DNA of 58,416 bases from Sphingobacteriales bacterium (GCA_016192105.1 JACPUV010000001.1:1-58416), one strand, 5' to 3'. Numbered from the stretch's first letter, positions 9,123-18,788 are shown. Made by a program: numbers and translations. Notes: generated from the sequence alone by a model not told the origin.

Positions 9123-10541
9123 CTATTCGTACTTGCGTTTGATGAACCAGATATCACTGAGGGAGAAACCAAGAGAAAAACGGAACAGGTTTTCCCTGAG
9201 CAGGTTATCATTGTTCCCGCGTTTGATATATTCAAATGCCAGGTTGATAAATGTGGCCTGGTTGGGGGCCTGCCGGCTGACGGCCATTGGCAGACCTAAA
9301 CCAAAGGATCCGCCGAACTGGGGAAGTTTCTGCCCTACTTTCACATAATCCGGTCCCAGGATAAGACCAAAGCGGTAAGAGATATTGCTGAAATAATTGC
9401 GGCGGGGCACCGGGTTCAGCTGGACGCCTGCCCTGATCTCCCATTTGTTACGCAGCGAATCAGGCTGTCCGTAAAAACGGTATTTGCTCCAGCTTTGCTG
9501 GTTGAAATCCAGTCCCAGCATCCAGCCGCCTTCCTTGTTCTGCACCGCGAATTTCTGCCATACAAATCCAATCGTAAAATTGGAAGGAAGCTCAATGGTT
9601 CCTTTCACATCCCGGATATCAGACACGCTGTCTAACCGTACATTACCGGCATTGTCATCAAATACAAAGGTCTCCCGCATCCGGTCCTGCTTGCCATTTA
9701 GCTTTTGTGCCCAGCTTCCATAAGCACCGATAGTCAGCTGCATGGTTTTGTTGAGAGGAAGTTTATACTGAAGGCCCGCGTTGAAATAGAGTTTTCCGAA
9801 ATTAGTGCGGGTCTCGTAGTTGGTCATGAAATAGGAGACCGTATCGTTCACCAATGCCCTGCGGGAACTATAATCTTTTTCTCCAAAAAGGTAACCCCCG
9901 TTGAATCCAATGCTCAGTTTTTCTTCCATCCCGTACTTCTCCCGGTGAAACAGGCCGAAACCGGTTCCGGCTGAAATCAGGTAAGAGCCGCCATTCCCCT
10001 GGTAAAGGGTAGAAGCGCTGTCGATCGGCAAACCGGTGCCGGGGTCTTTCAGTCTTTCCCTGGTTATAATCTTATAACTGATGCGTGAAACCGGGCGGAT
10101 ACCAAAACTCAGGCCCCAGTTTTTTTTCAGGGGTACGCCCAATTGTACATAAGAGAACAGGGCATTGCTGGCTGTAAATTTCTTAGCGTTACTGGGTTCG
10201 CGGAGTGTCCGGTTATCGAAGTTTAAACCGAAATCCAGGATAGCCCTTCCGGAACTGATCTTTTTGGATTTCTTCTCCTGGAAGGCCTGGAAGGAAGCAT
10301 AGGAGGCCGGGTTATTAAAATTGATGGAAAGCTGGTCAATATAACCAGCCGATAAACCACCCATACTGCGATTAATAATATTGGTGGGCGGGACCAGGTC
10401 GCCGATACCATACCTGGAATAAGGGGAATTATCCTGCGAAAAAGCAGGGCCCGCAGTCGCCAGGATCAGGAGCACAAAAGCCCAGCGGGGACCTTGTAAC
10501 GCATTGATTATCTTAGAGATTATTAAGTTCGCTCGTTGCAT
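9123..10541 (-). CDS. Outer-membrane protein of the lptC-coaX cluster
   Basis: A 472-residue exported protein: a hydrophobic signal segment ends in GPAFSQ and the mature part starts DNSPYSRYGIGD, a common start for Bacteroidota outer-membrane barrels. The remainder consists of many amphipathic strands (for example LYFNAGLQYKLPLNKTMQLTIGAYG), consistent with a FadL-like or similar large barrel. Its start overlaps the end of coaX by 29 bp, which ties the two genes in translation. The exact cargo is unknown; gene order suggests an envelope role. Confidence 0.75.
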   Translation of the reverse strand: MQRANLIISKIINALQGPRWAFVLLILATAGPAFSQDNSPYSRYGIGDLVPPTNIINRSMGGLSAGYIDQLSINFNNPASYASFQAFQEKKSKKISSGRAILDFGLNFDNRTLREPSNAKKFTASNALFSYVQLGVPLKKNWGLSFGIRPVSRISYKIITRERLKDPGTGLPIDSASTLYQGNGGSYLISAGTGFGLFHREKYGMEEKLSIGFNGGYLFGEKDYSSRRALVNDTVSYFMTNYETRTNFGKLYFNAGLQYKLPLNKTMQLTIGAYGSWAQKLNGKQDRMRETFVFDDNAGNVRLDSVSDIRDVKGTIELPSNFTIGFVWQKFAVQNKEGGWMLGLDFNQQSWSKYRFYGQPDSLRNKWEIRAGVQLNPVPRRNYFSNISYRFGLILGPDYVKVGQKLPQFGGSFGLGLPMAVSRQAPNQATFINLAFEYIKRGNNDNLLRENLFRFSLGFSLSDIWFIKRKYE

Positions 10542-11241
10542 ACAGACCTTTAAATATTAAATCAGGGTCTGCAAATATCCTGTTTTTAAGGTGTGAAGCC
10601 AAATAGACTATATCGCCCCCGGTTAAAAGCACGTTAATGTTCCGGTATTTCTCCCGGTAAGCCTCAATGAAACCATCCATTTCCTTAGCCATGCCCAGCA
10701 CCACCCCGGAAAGGATATTGCTGTTGGTATCATAGCCCATCAGGGGCACATTGCTGTCGGCTTTTACAAGGGGCAGTTTGGCCGTGTAGTAATTGAGGGA
10801 TTTCAGCCGCATTTCCAGTCCCGGGGAAATGGCCCCGCCAATAAATTCATGGTATTTATTGATAAAATTATACGTCACACAGGAACCCATCCCGATCACC
10901 AGGTTATTATGCGTGGGATAATAGTGAATGGCCGCTGCCGTCAGCGCCAGCCGGTCGGCCCCGATGGTTTCGGGCTTGCCTACCGGTGTGGTAAAGGCCA
11001 CTTTGGTGAGGTGACTGAGTTTATGAAATCCGGAATGAGCGGCCAGCAGGTCTTCAATAGCCGGGTTATGATTGATCACAGAAGACAGGATGGATTTTGC
11101 CGGTTTGAAGGTATCGATCAGCGACTGTATCGTTTCCACCGTATCATCCGGCAATACAATAGCTTCCTTCATTTCCGCCCCGAGAAAGACTGCCACTTTT
11201 TTCCGCGTATTGCCGAAATCAAAGCAAAGGGTTGTGTACAT
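10513..11241 (-). CDS. coaX: Type III pantothenate kinase
   Basis: CoaX phosphorylates pantothenate, the first step of coenzyme A synthesis. The 242-residue protein has the phosphate-binding start DFGNTRKK (DxGNT), the GADRLALTAAA motif at about residue 105, the second phosphate loop GMGSCVTYNF, GGAISPGLEMR, and the late LLTGGD. These define the ASKHA-fold type III family, not the CoaA type. It is first in a coaX - outer-membrane protein - lptC operon. Confidence 0.93.
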   Translation of the reverse strand: MYTTLCFDFGNTRKKVAVFLGAEMKEAIVLPDDTVETIQSLIDTFKPAKSILSSVINHNPAIEDLLAAHSGFHKLSHLTKVAFTTPVGKPETIGADRLALTAAAIHYYPTHNNLVIGMGSCVTYNFINKYHEFIGGAISPGLEMRLKSLNYYTAKLPLVKADSNVPLMGYDTNSNILSGVVLGMAKEMDGFIEAYREKYRNINVLLTGGDIVYLASHLKNRIFADPDLIFKGLYATSELNNL

Positions 11242-11359
11242 GAATAGAAATTAGAGCAATAAAAATAGGACTTTAGCCGAAAACCGCTCCGGTAACATTA
11301 CCTGATAACCAACCCCTCCCTTTGCAGTATTCCAAAACGGGTGAAGCGTATTCCGTTCG

Positions 11360-13075
11360 TTATTTGAAACCGAAACTCAGGGCCTTTCTCCTCCGGTACT
11401 TGCCATTGCCGGTTTTGGTAAAGGGAGTGATCCAGTCCTCACTCCTGCTTTTCAGAAAACCGCCTTCTGTATCATCCGCATAAAAGCGGGTGACCATATA
11501 CCGGAAATAGAGATGGTCAAATATCCGGAAGTATTCACCCAGGTAAATATCCGCCACCCGGGTATTTCCTTTTATGATCAGCATATTTTCATCATTGCTA
11601 TCCGTGGAATTGCCGCTGAAATTGGCCGAGCCGGTAATCACCAGCGGGCTCTTGCTGAGCGGGTCCACCAGCATGAACTTGGTATGGATATACTGCACCA
11701 CGCTGCCATTGAAGCCGGTCAGGGTCTCTTTGAGCCACTGGCCCCAGCCTTCTTCGATTTTTCCGCCCGGGGCAATAAACACATCCCCATCCCCTTTAAA
11801 GTGCTGTACATAGTCCATTCCCTTCTTTAAAATGATATCCGTTCCTTTTTTCTTCTGATCTGCCTCCTTGTCTTTATTCAGTGTTACATACCGCACACTG
11901 TTTTTTTTCCGGTCCAGTTCATCCAGGAAAAGTTTATCAATATTGAAAGGCAGGGTGATATTCGCCAGTTTTTCCGCCTGGCTGAAAACTTTTACATATT
12001 CGTCCAGCATATGTGTGCCGGTACGCGGGCTAAAGATCACCTGTACCCCATCTTTTAGTTTACTGAGATCAATATCCGGTTGCAGGGCTTCCACTTTCAC
12101 GGCCCATTCGGCACCTGTTGGGTCATCCTGCAAAGCTTCCCAATAAGCAAGGTATTGGGCGGCGATGCGGCTTTCCTTAATACAATGTCCCAAATTACTG
12201 TGGCCAAAGATCCCGCCTTCAGAGATATTGGTGGAGCCGGTATATACTTCCTTCGCTTTTTTATCCTTCAGCAGTACGAAAAATTTATTGTGGAAAATGG
12301 CATTGGAATGAGCGCGGGCGAAGGTAGTTTTCCGGTCATTCGGTTTAAAGCCCGCGTTGAAAAGGGTGGTTTCATTGTCCTCCGTCTGTGATTCTCCTTT
12401 CTTGGCGCTATAAATGATCTTCACATCCACCCCCCGCTTCTGCGCGGCTTTAAGTTCCTGCATCACGGGCAGGTAATCCAGCTCATAGAGAGCCACCCGG
12501 AGTTTCCAGGTTTTGTCCTTAGCCTTTTTGATAAAGGCAATAATGGATTCATACAAGCCGCGGCTGAGCCAGCGGTAGATTTCTTTTTCCTTATCGGGTT
12601 GCTTATGCGGTGGTTTTGGTCCGAACTTCAATGCATATGCCTGGCTGGCGGCCACACCCCGGTTAAAATAAATCTCATGCAGCGGGTCCTCCAGTTTTTC
12701 CGTTTCAATAATCACTTCCACGGCTTCCCCCTGTTTCAGGTTCTTGGGCTCCCCGTAGAGAGGCAGCACTTTGTATTTGTATTTCTGTCCCGGTTTTGCC
12801 GAAAAATCCGCCCAGGTAAAGGATTGCACCGGGGCTTCCAGTGTGCTGTAAAAACTGCCGGGCACAGGGTGCGGTACTACTTCCTTAAATGGTTTATAGC
12901 CCTTGAGCCAATAAGATTCTTCCGGTTCATAATCCGTCGCATAGGCCGTGCGGTGGATCGCAAAACCCAATAAGCCTTTAATGGCGGCCGGGCTGGCATC
13001 CAGTCCCAGGGTAATAACATGGTTGCCGGAAATCGCATGTACACTGATTTTTCCGTTGTGTTTTCCTTTGCGCAT
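11360..13075 (-). CDS. Phospholipase D-like protein with two HKD sites
   Basis: A 571-residue protein. Residues 1-130 form an N-terminal beta-rich region of unclear role. Two PLD half-sites follow: HNKFFVLL...GSTN near residue 275 and HTKFMLVD...GSANFS near residue 490. In the first the aspartate expected five positions after the lysine is a leucine, although a KD follows two residues later; the second is canonical. PLD enzymes use the two histidines for phosphodiester cleavage or transfer; substrates could be lipid or nucleic acid. There is no signal peptide. It is a single gene. Confidence 0.8.
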   Translation of the reverse strand: MRKGKHNGKISVHAISGNHVITLGLDASPAAIKGLLGFAIHRTAYATDYEPEESYWLKGYKPFKEVVPHPVPGSFYSTLEAPVQSFTWADFSAKPGQKYKYKVLPLYGEPKNLKQGEAVEVIIETEKLEDPLHEIYFNRGVAASQAYALKFGPKPPHKQPDKEKEIYRWLSRGLYESIIAFIKKAKDKTWKLRVALYELDYLPVMQELKAAQKRGVDVKIIYSAKKGESQTEDNETTLFNAGFKPNDRKTTFARAHSNAIFHNKFFVLLKDKKAKEVYTGSTNISEGGIFGHSNLGHCIKESRIAAQYLAYWEALQDDPTGAEWAVKVEALQPDIDLSKLKDGVQVIFSPRTGTHMLDEYVKVFSQAEKLANITLPFNIDKLFLDELDRKKNSVRYVTLNKDKEADQKKKGTDIILKKGMDYVQHFKGDGDVFIAPGGKIEEGWGQWLKETLTGFNGSVVQYIHTKFMLVDPLSKSPLVITGSANFSGNSTDSNDENMLIIKGNTRVADIYLGEYFRIFDHLYFRYMVTRFYADDTEGGFLKSRSEDWITPFTKTGNGKYRRRKALSFGFK

Positions 13076-13288
13076 GGTTAACAGGTTTAATGGTGGGAAA
13101 TGCGGGAGCTATCAAATGTACTGTGCCGGAGAAGCAAATACAATACTACTTTTCGGTTATTTTCCTCCCCGGCGGGTTGGGGCCAGGGTGCCGTAAAAAT
13201 GCTTTTTCAGGAAACCTCACATATTAGCCAGGGATAAGACGCATCCGGGAAACAGCGCCTGCATAGCAGCCTGAAATGGACTGAAAGC

Positions 13289-13663
13289 TTATTCCGCAAC
13301 CACCCTCTTCCCAAACGGCATCAGCGATAATTCCACCAGCTTAAAATGCTGCCTGCCCCAGGGAATGCCGATGATGGTAATGGATAAAAACAGTCCCATT
13401 ACCAGGTGAATGATGGCGGAGACCAAACCGCCGCAAAGGATCCAGATGATATTGGCGAGGAGGGAAAGGCAGCCGGTATTGGATGAGTCGCTTACAACTT
13501 TCAGCCCAAAGGGCATTAACATAAACCCGGCTAATTTGAAACATTGAAGTCCCCAGGGAACACCGATGATGGTAATACATAAAACAAGTCCCCCGGAAAA
13601 ATAACAAAGGGCAGCAAGAAAACCACCAAAGATCAGCCAAACAAGATTACCTAATAAATTCAT
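13289..13663 (-). CDS. YccF domain membrane protein
   Basis: The 124-residue protein consists of two copies of the same roughly 50-residue module, each with GNLVWLIFGG / ANIIWILCGG at its start and ITIIGVPWG / ITIIGIPWG at its end, which is the YccF signature. It is predicted to lie in the inner membrane with hydrophobic hairpins. No biochemical function is established for the family. It stands alone, with no clear partner. Confidence 0.85.
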   Translation of the reverse strand: MNLLGNLVWLIFGGFLAALCYFSGGLVLCITIIGVPWGLQCFKLAGFMLMPFGLKVVSDSSNTGCLSLLANIIWILCGGLVSAIIHLVMGLFLSITIIGIPWGRQHFKLVELSLMPFGKRVVAE

Positions 13664-13890
13664 CGTGCAGCTCCTTTAAACGGGTCCATGGATTAAGTTT
13701 CCGGGGTTCCATCTATTTGGCTTCAAAAGAGCCGGAAAGCCATGATGCCAATATCCAAAAATATCCAAACTACCCTTTTCCTTCAATTTCCGAAGTAAAA
13801 AAACCCTCCTACGCTGAAGCTTTTCAGGAAGAATGGGTGATTCTGCAGAACTTGATTTTAGGAACTTATTGGAGGTTTGCCTGTGGGCGC

Positions 13891-14250
13891 TTATTTGGCA
13901 TCTTGCGATCCCCGTCTCCTGGATCTTTTCCCTGAAAGGAATGTTTTCAGGCGCTCACTCGCCTTATCAATCCCCGCCTGTATCGTACTGTCAATTTTTT
14001 CTCCCGCATAGCCCGTCAGCCGTTTACTGAGATAGGCGGCACCGACATTGACAAGTCCGCTGACCAGTCCTTTGTCACCGGGTTTTTCATGGGTAAACTC
14101 AGCTATTTTATTCCGGAGAATATTACCGGGCTTCAGGTCTTCTTTCAGCGCAACCCAGCTTTCCTTCAGTTTTCTCTCCTGCTCCAACTGCTGTACCCGC
14201 AAGCGGAGTTTTTCCCGTTCGATATCTTTTATGTGTTTAATCTTTTTCAT
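13891..14250 (-). CDS. Hypothetical coiled-coil protein
   Basis: From the ATG at 14250 the product has 119 residues. Residues 3-40 are highly charged and heptad-like (DIEREKLRLRVQQLEQERKLKES), predicting a coiled coil; residues 65-110 hold a glycine-rich amphipathic stretch and the C terminus is strongly basic. I do not recognise the family. It overlaps the preceding holin-like gene by 14 bp and is third in a YtxH - holin-like - coiled-coil cluster, an arrangement that is common in Bacteroidota and is often linked to envelope stress. Confidence 0.7.
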   Translation of the reverse strand: MKKIKHIKDIEREKLRLRVQQLEQERKLKESWVALKEDLKPGNILRNKIAEFTHEKPGDKGLVSGLVNVGAAYLSKRLTGYAGEKIDSTIQAGIDKASERLKTFLSGKRSRRRGSQDAK

Positions 14251-14620
14251 CTTCTTCCGCTGAGTCAAACATGGCTTCAATCAACGCATTCATAATCGGA
14301 ATACGCAACAGGCGGTCCCTGGCCAGCCAGAGGATCATACCCAGTAAAAGGACCAGTCCGGCTACGATCAGGAATCCCAGCCAAAGACTGCCCAGCCATT
14401 GCCCGAGCAGCAGGGCGCCGGCCACACAGAGTAAAACCAGAAATAAAAAGAACACCAGGGCCGACATCAGCATAGCAATCATGGCAGCGGCCAGTTTGGA
14501 CACTTTCTCCGCTAATGACAGCTTTGCCTGCGATACCCTGGTGTTTACGTACGCTTTGAGCTGGTCGGCTAATGACTCGAATTTTCTGAACTCTTCTGAC
14601 ATGATGGGTTGATTAGGCAT
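14237..14620 (-). CDS. Phage-holin family membrane protein
   Basis: The product has 127 residues from the ATG at 14620, or 121 from the in-frame ATG at 14602. An N-terminal amphipathic helix (EEFRKFESLADQLKAYVNTRVSQAKLSLAEKVSKLAAA) precedes two membrane helices around residues 48-70 and 76-98. This matches the putative actinobacterial holin-X (PF07332) type found in non-phage contexts. No phage genes are nearby, so lysis is unlikely and a structural membrane role is more probable. Confidence 0.75.
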   Translation of the reverse strand: MPNQPIMSEEFRKFESLADQLKAYVNTRVSQAKLSLAEKVSKLAAAMIAMLMSALVFFLFLVLLCVAGALLLGQWLGSLWLGFLIVAGLVLLLGMILWLARDRLLRIPIMNALIEAMFDSAEEDEKD

Positions 14621-14628
14621 TTATCCTG

Positions 14629-14853
14629 TCAGCTCACTTCTTCGAGCTCGCCGTTTACCCGGCTGAGGTGCTCTTCCATTTTTTCCTTGCCGGTTTTGAT
14701 TTTGTGCTTGAACTTTTCGGCGATTTTTTTCCCGTTTTCAGCGATTTTGTGGCGGGTGTTAGCACCTTTGTCAGGGGCAAATAACACACCCAGGATGCCA
14801 CCGATAGCCAATCCTGCTCCCAGCGCAATCAGCACTTTTGATGTGTTTTTCAT
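14629..14853 (-). CDS. YtxH domain protein
   Basis: A 74-residue protein with one membrane helix (ALGAGLAIGGILGVLFAPDKG) and a charged tail, exactly the YtxH pattern (GxxxGxLFAPxxG). YtxH proteins are small stress-associated envelope proteins of unknown mechanism. It is the first gene of a three-gene cluster, 8 bp before the holin-like gene. Confidence 0.85.
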   Translation of the reverse strand: MKNTSKVLIALGAGLAIGGILGVLFAPDKGANTRHKIAENGKKIAEKFKHKIKTGKEKMEEHLSRVNGELEEVS

Positions 14854-15148
14854 CTTTTTATATTTACCTGTTAGAATTTAAACCTGTCTTACCAAATATA
14901 GGTGCTGCCCCGGCCCAAAACAATGAGGATGTTCAGGATAACCGATGATGGGCGTCACTTTTTCCGGTGGGCGGGGGATGCGAACTTGCCTGCTTCAATC
15001 CGTAGTCCGGGGCAGTAGCTTTTGGTAACGAATCCCCTGTCTGAAGCTCCATTCTCCAACATACATGCCAATCTGTCAACCGCCTGTCCTTTGGCCTGAT
15101 CTTAGTACTTTCGCGTCCACTGTAAAAACCCAAAATTTTATACTTGAT
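14854..15148. other. Divergent spacer before htpG
   Basis: About 295 bp between the divergently transcribed ytxH-like and htpG genes. It should hold both promoters. I see no clear TTG-N19-TAnnTTTG match; TAGTACTTTCG near 15103 is a poor candidate. The open frames here look like chance. Confidence 0.4.
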
Positions 15149-17032
15149 ATGATACAGGAAAAAGGCACAATTTCGATCAACACCGAGAATATCTTCCCGA
15201 TCATTAAAAAATTTCTCTATTCCGATCACGAAATTTTTCTCCGGGAACTGGTAAGTAATGCTGTGGATGCCACTCAAAAGATCAAGCGGTTAGGCTCCCT
15301 GGGGCATTATAACCAGGAGCTGGGTGAACTGAAGGTCCGGGTGTCCGTGGACCCGGAGGCCAAAACGATCAGGATCTCCGACAGCGGGATCGGTATGACT
15401 GCTGAAGAGATCAAAAAATACATCAACCAGGTCGCCTTCTCCGGCGCCACTGAGTTCATGGAAAAATTCAAAGAAGCCAGCGATGCCAACGAGATTATCG
15501 GTCGCTTTGGTCTTGGCTTTTATTCAGCCTTTATGGTAGCTGAAAAAGTGGAGATCCAGACCCTTTCTTACCAGGAAGGGGCCGCCCCGGCCTGCTGGAC
15601 CTGCGATGGCAGCACCGAATTTGAGATCAGCGGTGGCAACCGGACCGAAAGGGGGACAGATGTGATCCTCTATCTCAATGAAGACTCCCTGGAGTTCCTC
15701 GACAAACAACGAATCCAGTCGATCCTCGATAAATACGCCAAATTCCTTCCTGTACCGGTACAGTTTGGCACCAAAACGGAATCCGAACCGGACGGCGAAG
15801 ATGAGAACGGCAAGCCCAACTACAAAAGTGTGGAGGTTGACAATATCATCAACAATACCAACCCGATCTGGACCAAGGCACCCGGTGATCTCAAAGACGA
15901 AGACTACCTGAATTTTTACCAGGAACTCTATCCCTTCCAGGAAGAACCCCTGTTCTGGATCCACCTGAATGTGGACTACCCCTTCAACCTGACCGGTGTA
16001 CTCTATTTCCCCAAACTGAAAAATGATTTTGAAGTACAGAAGAACAAGATCAAGCTTTTCAGCCGGCAGGTATTTATTACCGATGAGGTAAAGGATATTG
16101 TTCCTGAATTCCTGCTGCTGCTGCACGGGGTGATTGACTCCCCGGATATCCCGCTGAACGTGAGTCGTTCCTTCCTGCAATCCGACAGCAATGTAAAAAA
16201 GATCAACAGCTATATCAGCCGAAAAGTGGCGGAGAAACTGGCTGAACTCTTCAAAAAAGACCGCAAAGCCTATGAGGAGAAATGGAGTGATATCGGGCTC
16301 TTTGTGAAATACGGGGCGCTCAGTGAGGAGAAATTCTATGAAAAAGCGAAAGAATTCATCCTGCTCAGCAATACCAAAAAGGAAAACTATACCCTGGAAG
16401 AATACAATGCGAAAGTAAAAGACTTCCAGACCGACAAGAACGGGCAACTGGTTTATCTCTATACCGCTGATGCGGAACACCAGCACAGTTATATCGTCGC
16501 CGCGGAGAAGAAAAACTATGACGTGCTCCTGATGAACACGCCCATCGACACTCACTTTATCCATCACCTGGAAATGAAGCTGGAAAAAACCTCGCTCAAA
16601 CGTGTGGATGCGGATATACTGGATAAGCTGATTGAAAAAGAAGATACCGAAAAGCACAACCTGAGTACTGAAGAGACAGACAGGCTCAAAGCTATTTTTG
16701 ATAAAGCCATCAATAACCCTTCCATGAAAGTGGAAGTGGAGAGCCTGGCATCCGATAGTTTTCCCGTAACCATAACGATGGAAGAATGGATGCGCCGGAT
16801 GAAAGATATGAGCAAACTCGGCGGAGGTATGAATTTCTACGGCTCCATGCCTGATAATTATAAAGTAGCCATTAATGGCAACCATAAACTGATCAGCAAG
16901 ATTCTCTCCGCAGATGAAACGCAGCAGACCGTACTCGCCAAACAGGCATTTGATCTGGCCCTCCTGGCACAGGGTATGCTGAAAGGCGCCGACCTGACGG
17001 CTTTTGTGGAGCGGAGTGTGGACGTGCTGTAA
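15149..17032 (+). CDS. htpG: Molecular chaperone HtpG (Hsp90)
   Basis: With the ATG at 15149 the protein has 627 residues, the usual length. The N-terminal GHKL ATPase shows LVSNAVDATQKI, SDSGIGMTAEEIKKYI and GRFGLGFYSAFMVA; the middle domain contains GVLYFPKL and GVIDSPDIPLNVSRSFLQ. HtpG uses ATP to remodel client proteins in the cytosol. A longer frame begins at 15065 but its first 28 residues are unlike HtpG and were excluded. A strong terminator follows the stop. Confidence 0.96.
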   Translation: MIQEKGTISINTENIFPIIKKFLYSDHEIFLRELVSNAVDATQKIKRLGSLGHYNQELGELKVRVSVDPEAKTIRISDSGIGMTAEEIKKYINQVAFSGATEFMEKFKEASDANEIIGRFGLGFYSAFMVAEKVEIQTLSYQEGAAPACWTCDGSTEFEISGGNRTERGTDVILYLNEDSLEFLDKQRIQSILDKYAKFLPVPVQFGTKTESEPDGEDENGKPNYKSVEVDNIINNTNPIWTKAPGDLKDEDYLNFYQELYPFQEEPLFWIHLNVDYPFNLTGVLYFPKLKNDFEVQKNKIKLFSRQVFITDEVKDIVPEFLLLLHGVIDSPDIPLNVSRSFLQSDSNVKKINSYISRKVAEKLAELFKKDRKAYEEKWSDIGLFVKYGALSEEKFYEKAKEFILLSNTKKENYTLEEYNAKVKDFQTDKNGQLVYLYTADAEHQHSYIVAAEKKNYDVLLMNTPIDTHFIHHLEMKLEKTSLKRVDADILDKLIEKEDTEKHNLSTEETDRLKAIFDKAINNPSMKVEVESLASDSFPVTITMEEWMRRMKDMSKLGGGMNFYGSMPDNYKVAINGNHKLISKILSADETQQTVLAKQAFDLALLAQGMLKGADLTAFVERSVDVL

Positions 17033-17057
17033 AGTTCTGCAAAGTCATACTGGTTAT

Positions 17058-17092
17058 AAGGGGTCACAGAAGTCAGCTGTGACCCCTTTTTT
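17058..17092 (+). terminator. Rho-independent terminator of htpG
   Basis: AAGGGGTCACAG and CTGTGACCCCTT form a perfect 12-bp stem with a 7-nt loop followed by a run of T. It lies 26 bp after the htpG stop codon. Confidence 0.95.
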
Positions 17093-17147
17093 AATCAAGT
17101 CCCTGACGCTTTTCATACCATCTGAACCCATATGCTTATTTTTGCCC

Positions 17148-17996
17148 ATGCCCCTTTACCTCTGCTCGCTCAATTCCGGAAGCAATGCCAACTGTTACTA
17201 TATCGGCAACCGCGATGAAGCGGTGCTGATCGATACCGGGCTGAGTTGCCGGGAAACAGAACGGCGGATGCGGCAAAGAGGACTGGAGATGGAAAAAGTG
17301 AAAGCCATTTTTATCTCCCATGAACACTCCGATCATATCACCGGTATGCCGGGGCTATCCAAAAAATATCGTATCCCTGTTTATATCACCAACGGCACTT
17401 TTGTAAACAGCAATATGCCGATGGAGGAGGACCAGCTCTGTTCCTTCAAGCATGCCAGCCCGGTCAGGATCGGCGCACTGACCATCACCCCCTTTAAAAA
17501 AAGTCATGACGCCGCCGACCCGCACAGTTTCATGGTCTCGGCTCATGGAGTGAATGTGGGTGTGATCACGGATATCGGGTATGCCTGTAAAAAAGTGATC
17601 AACTATTTCGGGCAATGCCATGCCGCCTTCCTCGAATCGAATTATTGCCCGGAAATGCTCCGCAATGGCTCCTACCCTTATCACTTACAAAAACGGATCA
17701 GCAGTGATGAAGGACACTTATCCAATCACCAGGCCCTGGAACTTTTTCAGCATTACCGCTCTCCGGAACTTGAACTCCTGATCCTTTCGCATCTTTCAAA
17801 AAACAATAACTCCCCGGAAACAGTAGAAAAGCTGTTTGCTCCCCATGCTGGCGGGGTGAACGTTGTGGTAGCTTCCCGCTACGAAGCCGGCGAGATTTTC
17901 ACCATTGAAGATAAAGAAGTACCAAAGGAGGTGATGAAGACGAGGAAGAAAGCGCTGAAGGGGCTCAAGAATGAAAACCAGCTATCACTCTTCTGA
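17148..17996 (+). CDS. MBL-fold metallo-hydrolase, YycJ/WalJ-like
   Basis: From the ATG at 17148 the product has 282 residues. The metal-binding motif HEHSDH is near residue 59 and further ligands lie in KKSHDAADP and ESNYCPEML; the start (LYLCSLNSGSNANCYYIG) is typical of the YycJ/WalJ type. The family hydrolyses phosphodiester or ester bonds using two metal ions; YycJ homologues have been connected to DNA repair and cell-wall division, but the substrate here is unknown. The longer frame from 17004 would overlap the htpG terminator and was rejected. Confidence 0.85.
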   Translation: MPLYLCSLNSGSNANCYYIGNRDEAVLIDTGLSCRETERRMRQRGLEMEKVKAIFISHEHSDHITGMPGLSKKYRIPVYITNGTFVNSNMPMEEDQLCSFKHASPVRIGALTITPFKKSHDAADPHSFMVSAHGVNVGVITDIGYACKKVINYFGQCHAAFLESNYCPEMLRNGSYPYHLQKRISSDEGHLSNHQALELFQHYRSPELELLILSHLSKNNNSPETVEKLFAPHAGGVNVVVASRYEAGEIFTIEDKEVPKEVMKTRKKALKGLKNENQLSLF

Positions 17997-17999
17997 CAA

Positions 18000-18121
18000 C
18001 CCACAACTGATCAAAGTACGAAGTACGAATGGCATTACGTAAAACGAGTAACAGATGGCTATTTTAGCTTAAAGTTCTCAGGAGGTGTATTGACTCCCGA
18101 CTACTAACTCCCGACTCCCGA
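18000..18121. repeat. Low-complexity ACTCCCGACTACTAACT repeats
   Basis: The spacer ends in repeats of GACTCCCGACTACTAACTCCC just before the convergent stop of pdxH. A related run (ACTACTAACTACTAACTATTAACT) occurs at 45440-45465 before another gene. These are non-coding and look like a dispersed short-repeat family. Confidence 0.5.
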
Positions 18122-18766
18122 CTAAGGTGCTAACCTTTCCCTCTTCCATCCCTCTCCATCCGGCGTGTACAATATCCGGTCATGCATCCGGCTCGGGCGG
18201 CCCTGCCAGAATTCTATTTTCGTGGGTTTTACCCGGTACCCGCCCCAGTGCGGGGGTTTGGGGATATGACCATGCTTGAACCGCTCCGCGTAGTATTCAA
18301 AGGTTTCTTTCAGCCAGGCTTTGCCGGCCACCACCATACTTTGCGGCGAGGCCCAAGCTCCGATCTTGCTGCCATCCGGACGGCTGTCGAAATAATCGAT
18401 GCTTTCTTTCATGGAGATTTTTTCCGCCATCCCGTTGATCCGCACCTGGCGCTCAAGCTCTTTCCAGAAAAACAATAGACAGCAGTTCCCGTTAAAATCA
18501 AGCTGCTTGCTCTTGGCACTGTTGTAGTTGGTAAAAAAGACAAATCCCTTCTCATCGAATGCTTTAAGCAGGACGGTCCGGGCTTCGGGCATCCCGTCAT
18601 GACCGGTAGTCGCCAGGGTCATGGCATTATATTCCAGTATTTCAGACTTGCTGGCATCGTCCCACCATTTTTCAAACTGGGCAATAGGTGACTCAGCCAC
18701 CTCTTCTTCATTCAGGGCATGCAGGGTATAGTCTTTGCGCAATTGCGCTATGTCTTCGGGTTTCAT
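18122..18766 (-). CDS. pdxH: Pyridoxamine 5'-phosphate oxidase
   Basis: The 214-residue FMN enzyme oxidises pyridoxamine or pyridoxine phosphate to pyridoxal phosphate. Signatures include ARTVLLKAFDEKGFVFFTNYNSAKS (FMN site), the central FFWKELERQVRINGMAEKI, SRPDGSKIGAWASPQS, and the C-terminal PHWGGYRVKPTKIEFWQGRPSRMHDR that closes the active site. Length and motifs match the family. It lies 38 bp after the oxoacid oxidoreductase gamma gene on the same strand but has its own candidate promoter. Confidence 0.95.
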   Translation of the reverse strand: MKPEDIAQLRKDYTLHALNEEEVAESPIAQFEKWWDDASKSEILEYNAMTLATTGHDGMPEARTVLLKAFDEKGFVFFTNYNSAKSKQLDFNGNCCLLFFWKELERQVRINGMAEKISMKESIDYFDSRPDGSKIGAWASPQSMVVAGKAWLKETFEYYAERFKHGHIPKPPHWGGYRVKPTKIEFWQGRPSRMHDRILYTPDGEGWKRERLAP

Positions 18767-18788
18767 GGAAGGGAGTCAATTTATCCCT

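Noticed and set aside
15524..16885. 453-residue frame opposite htpG
   Set aside because: It is an antisense shadow of a highly conserved gene; its composition is that of a reverse-complemented coding frame.
17004..17147. N-terminal extension of the MBL-fold protein
   Set aside because: It runs through the htpG terminator and lacks similarity to the family; the ATG at 17148 gives the expected start.
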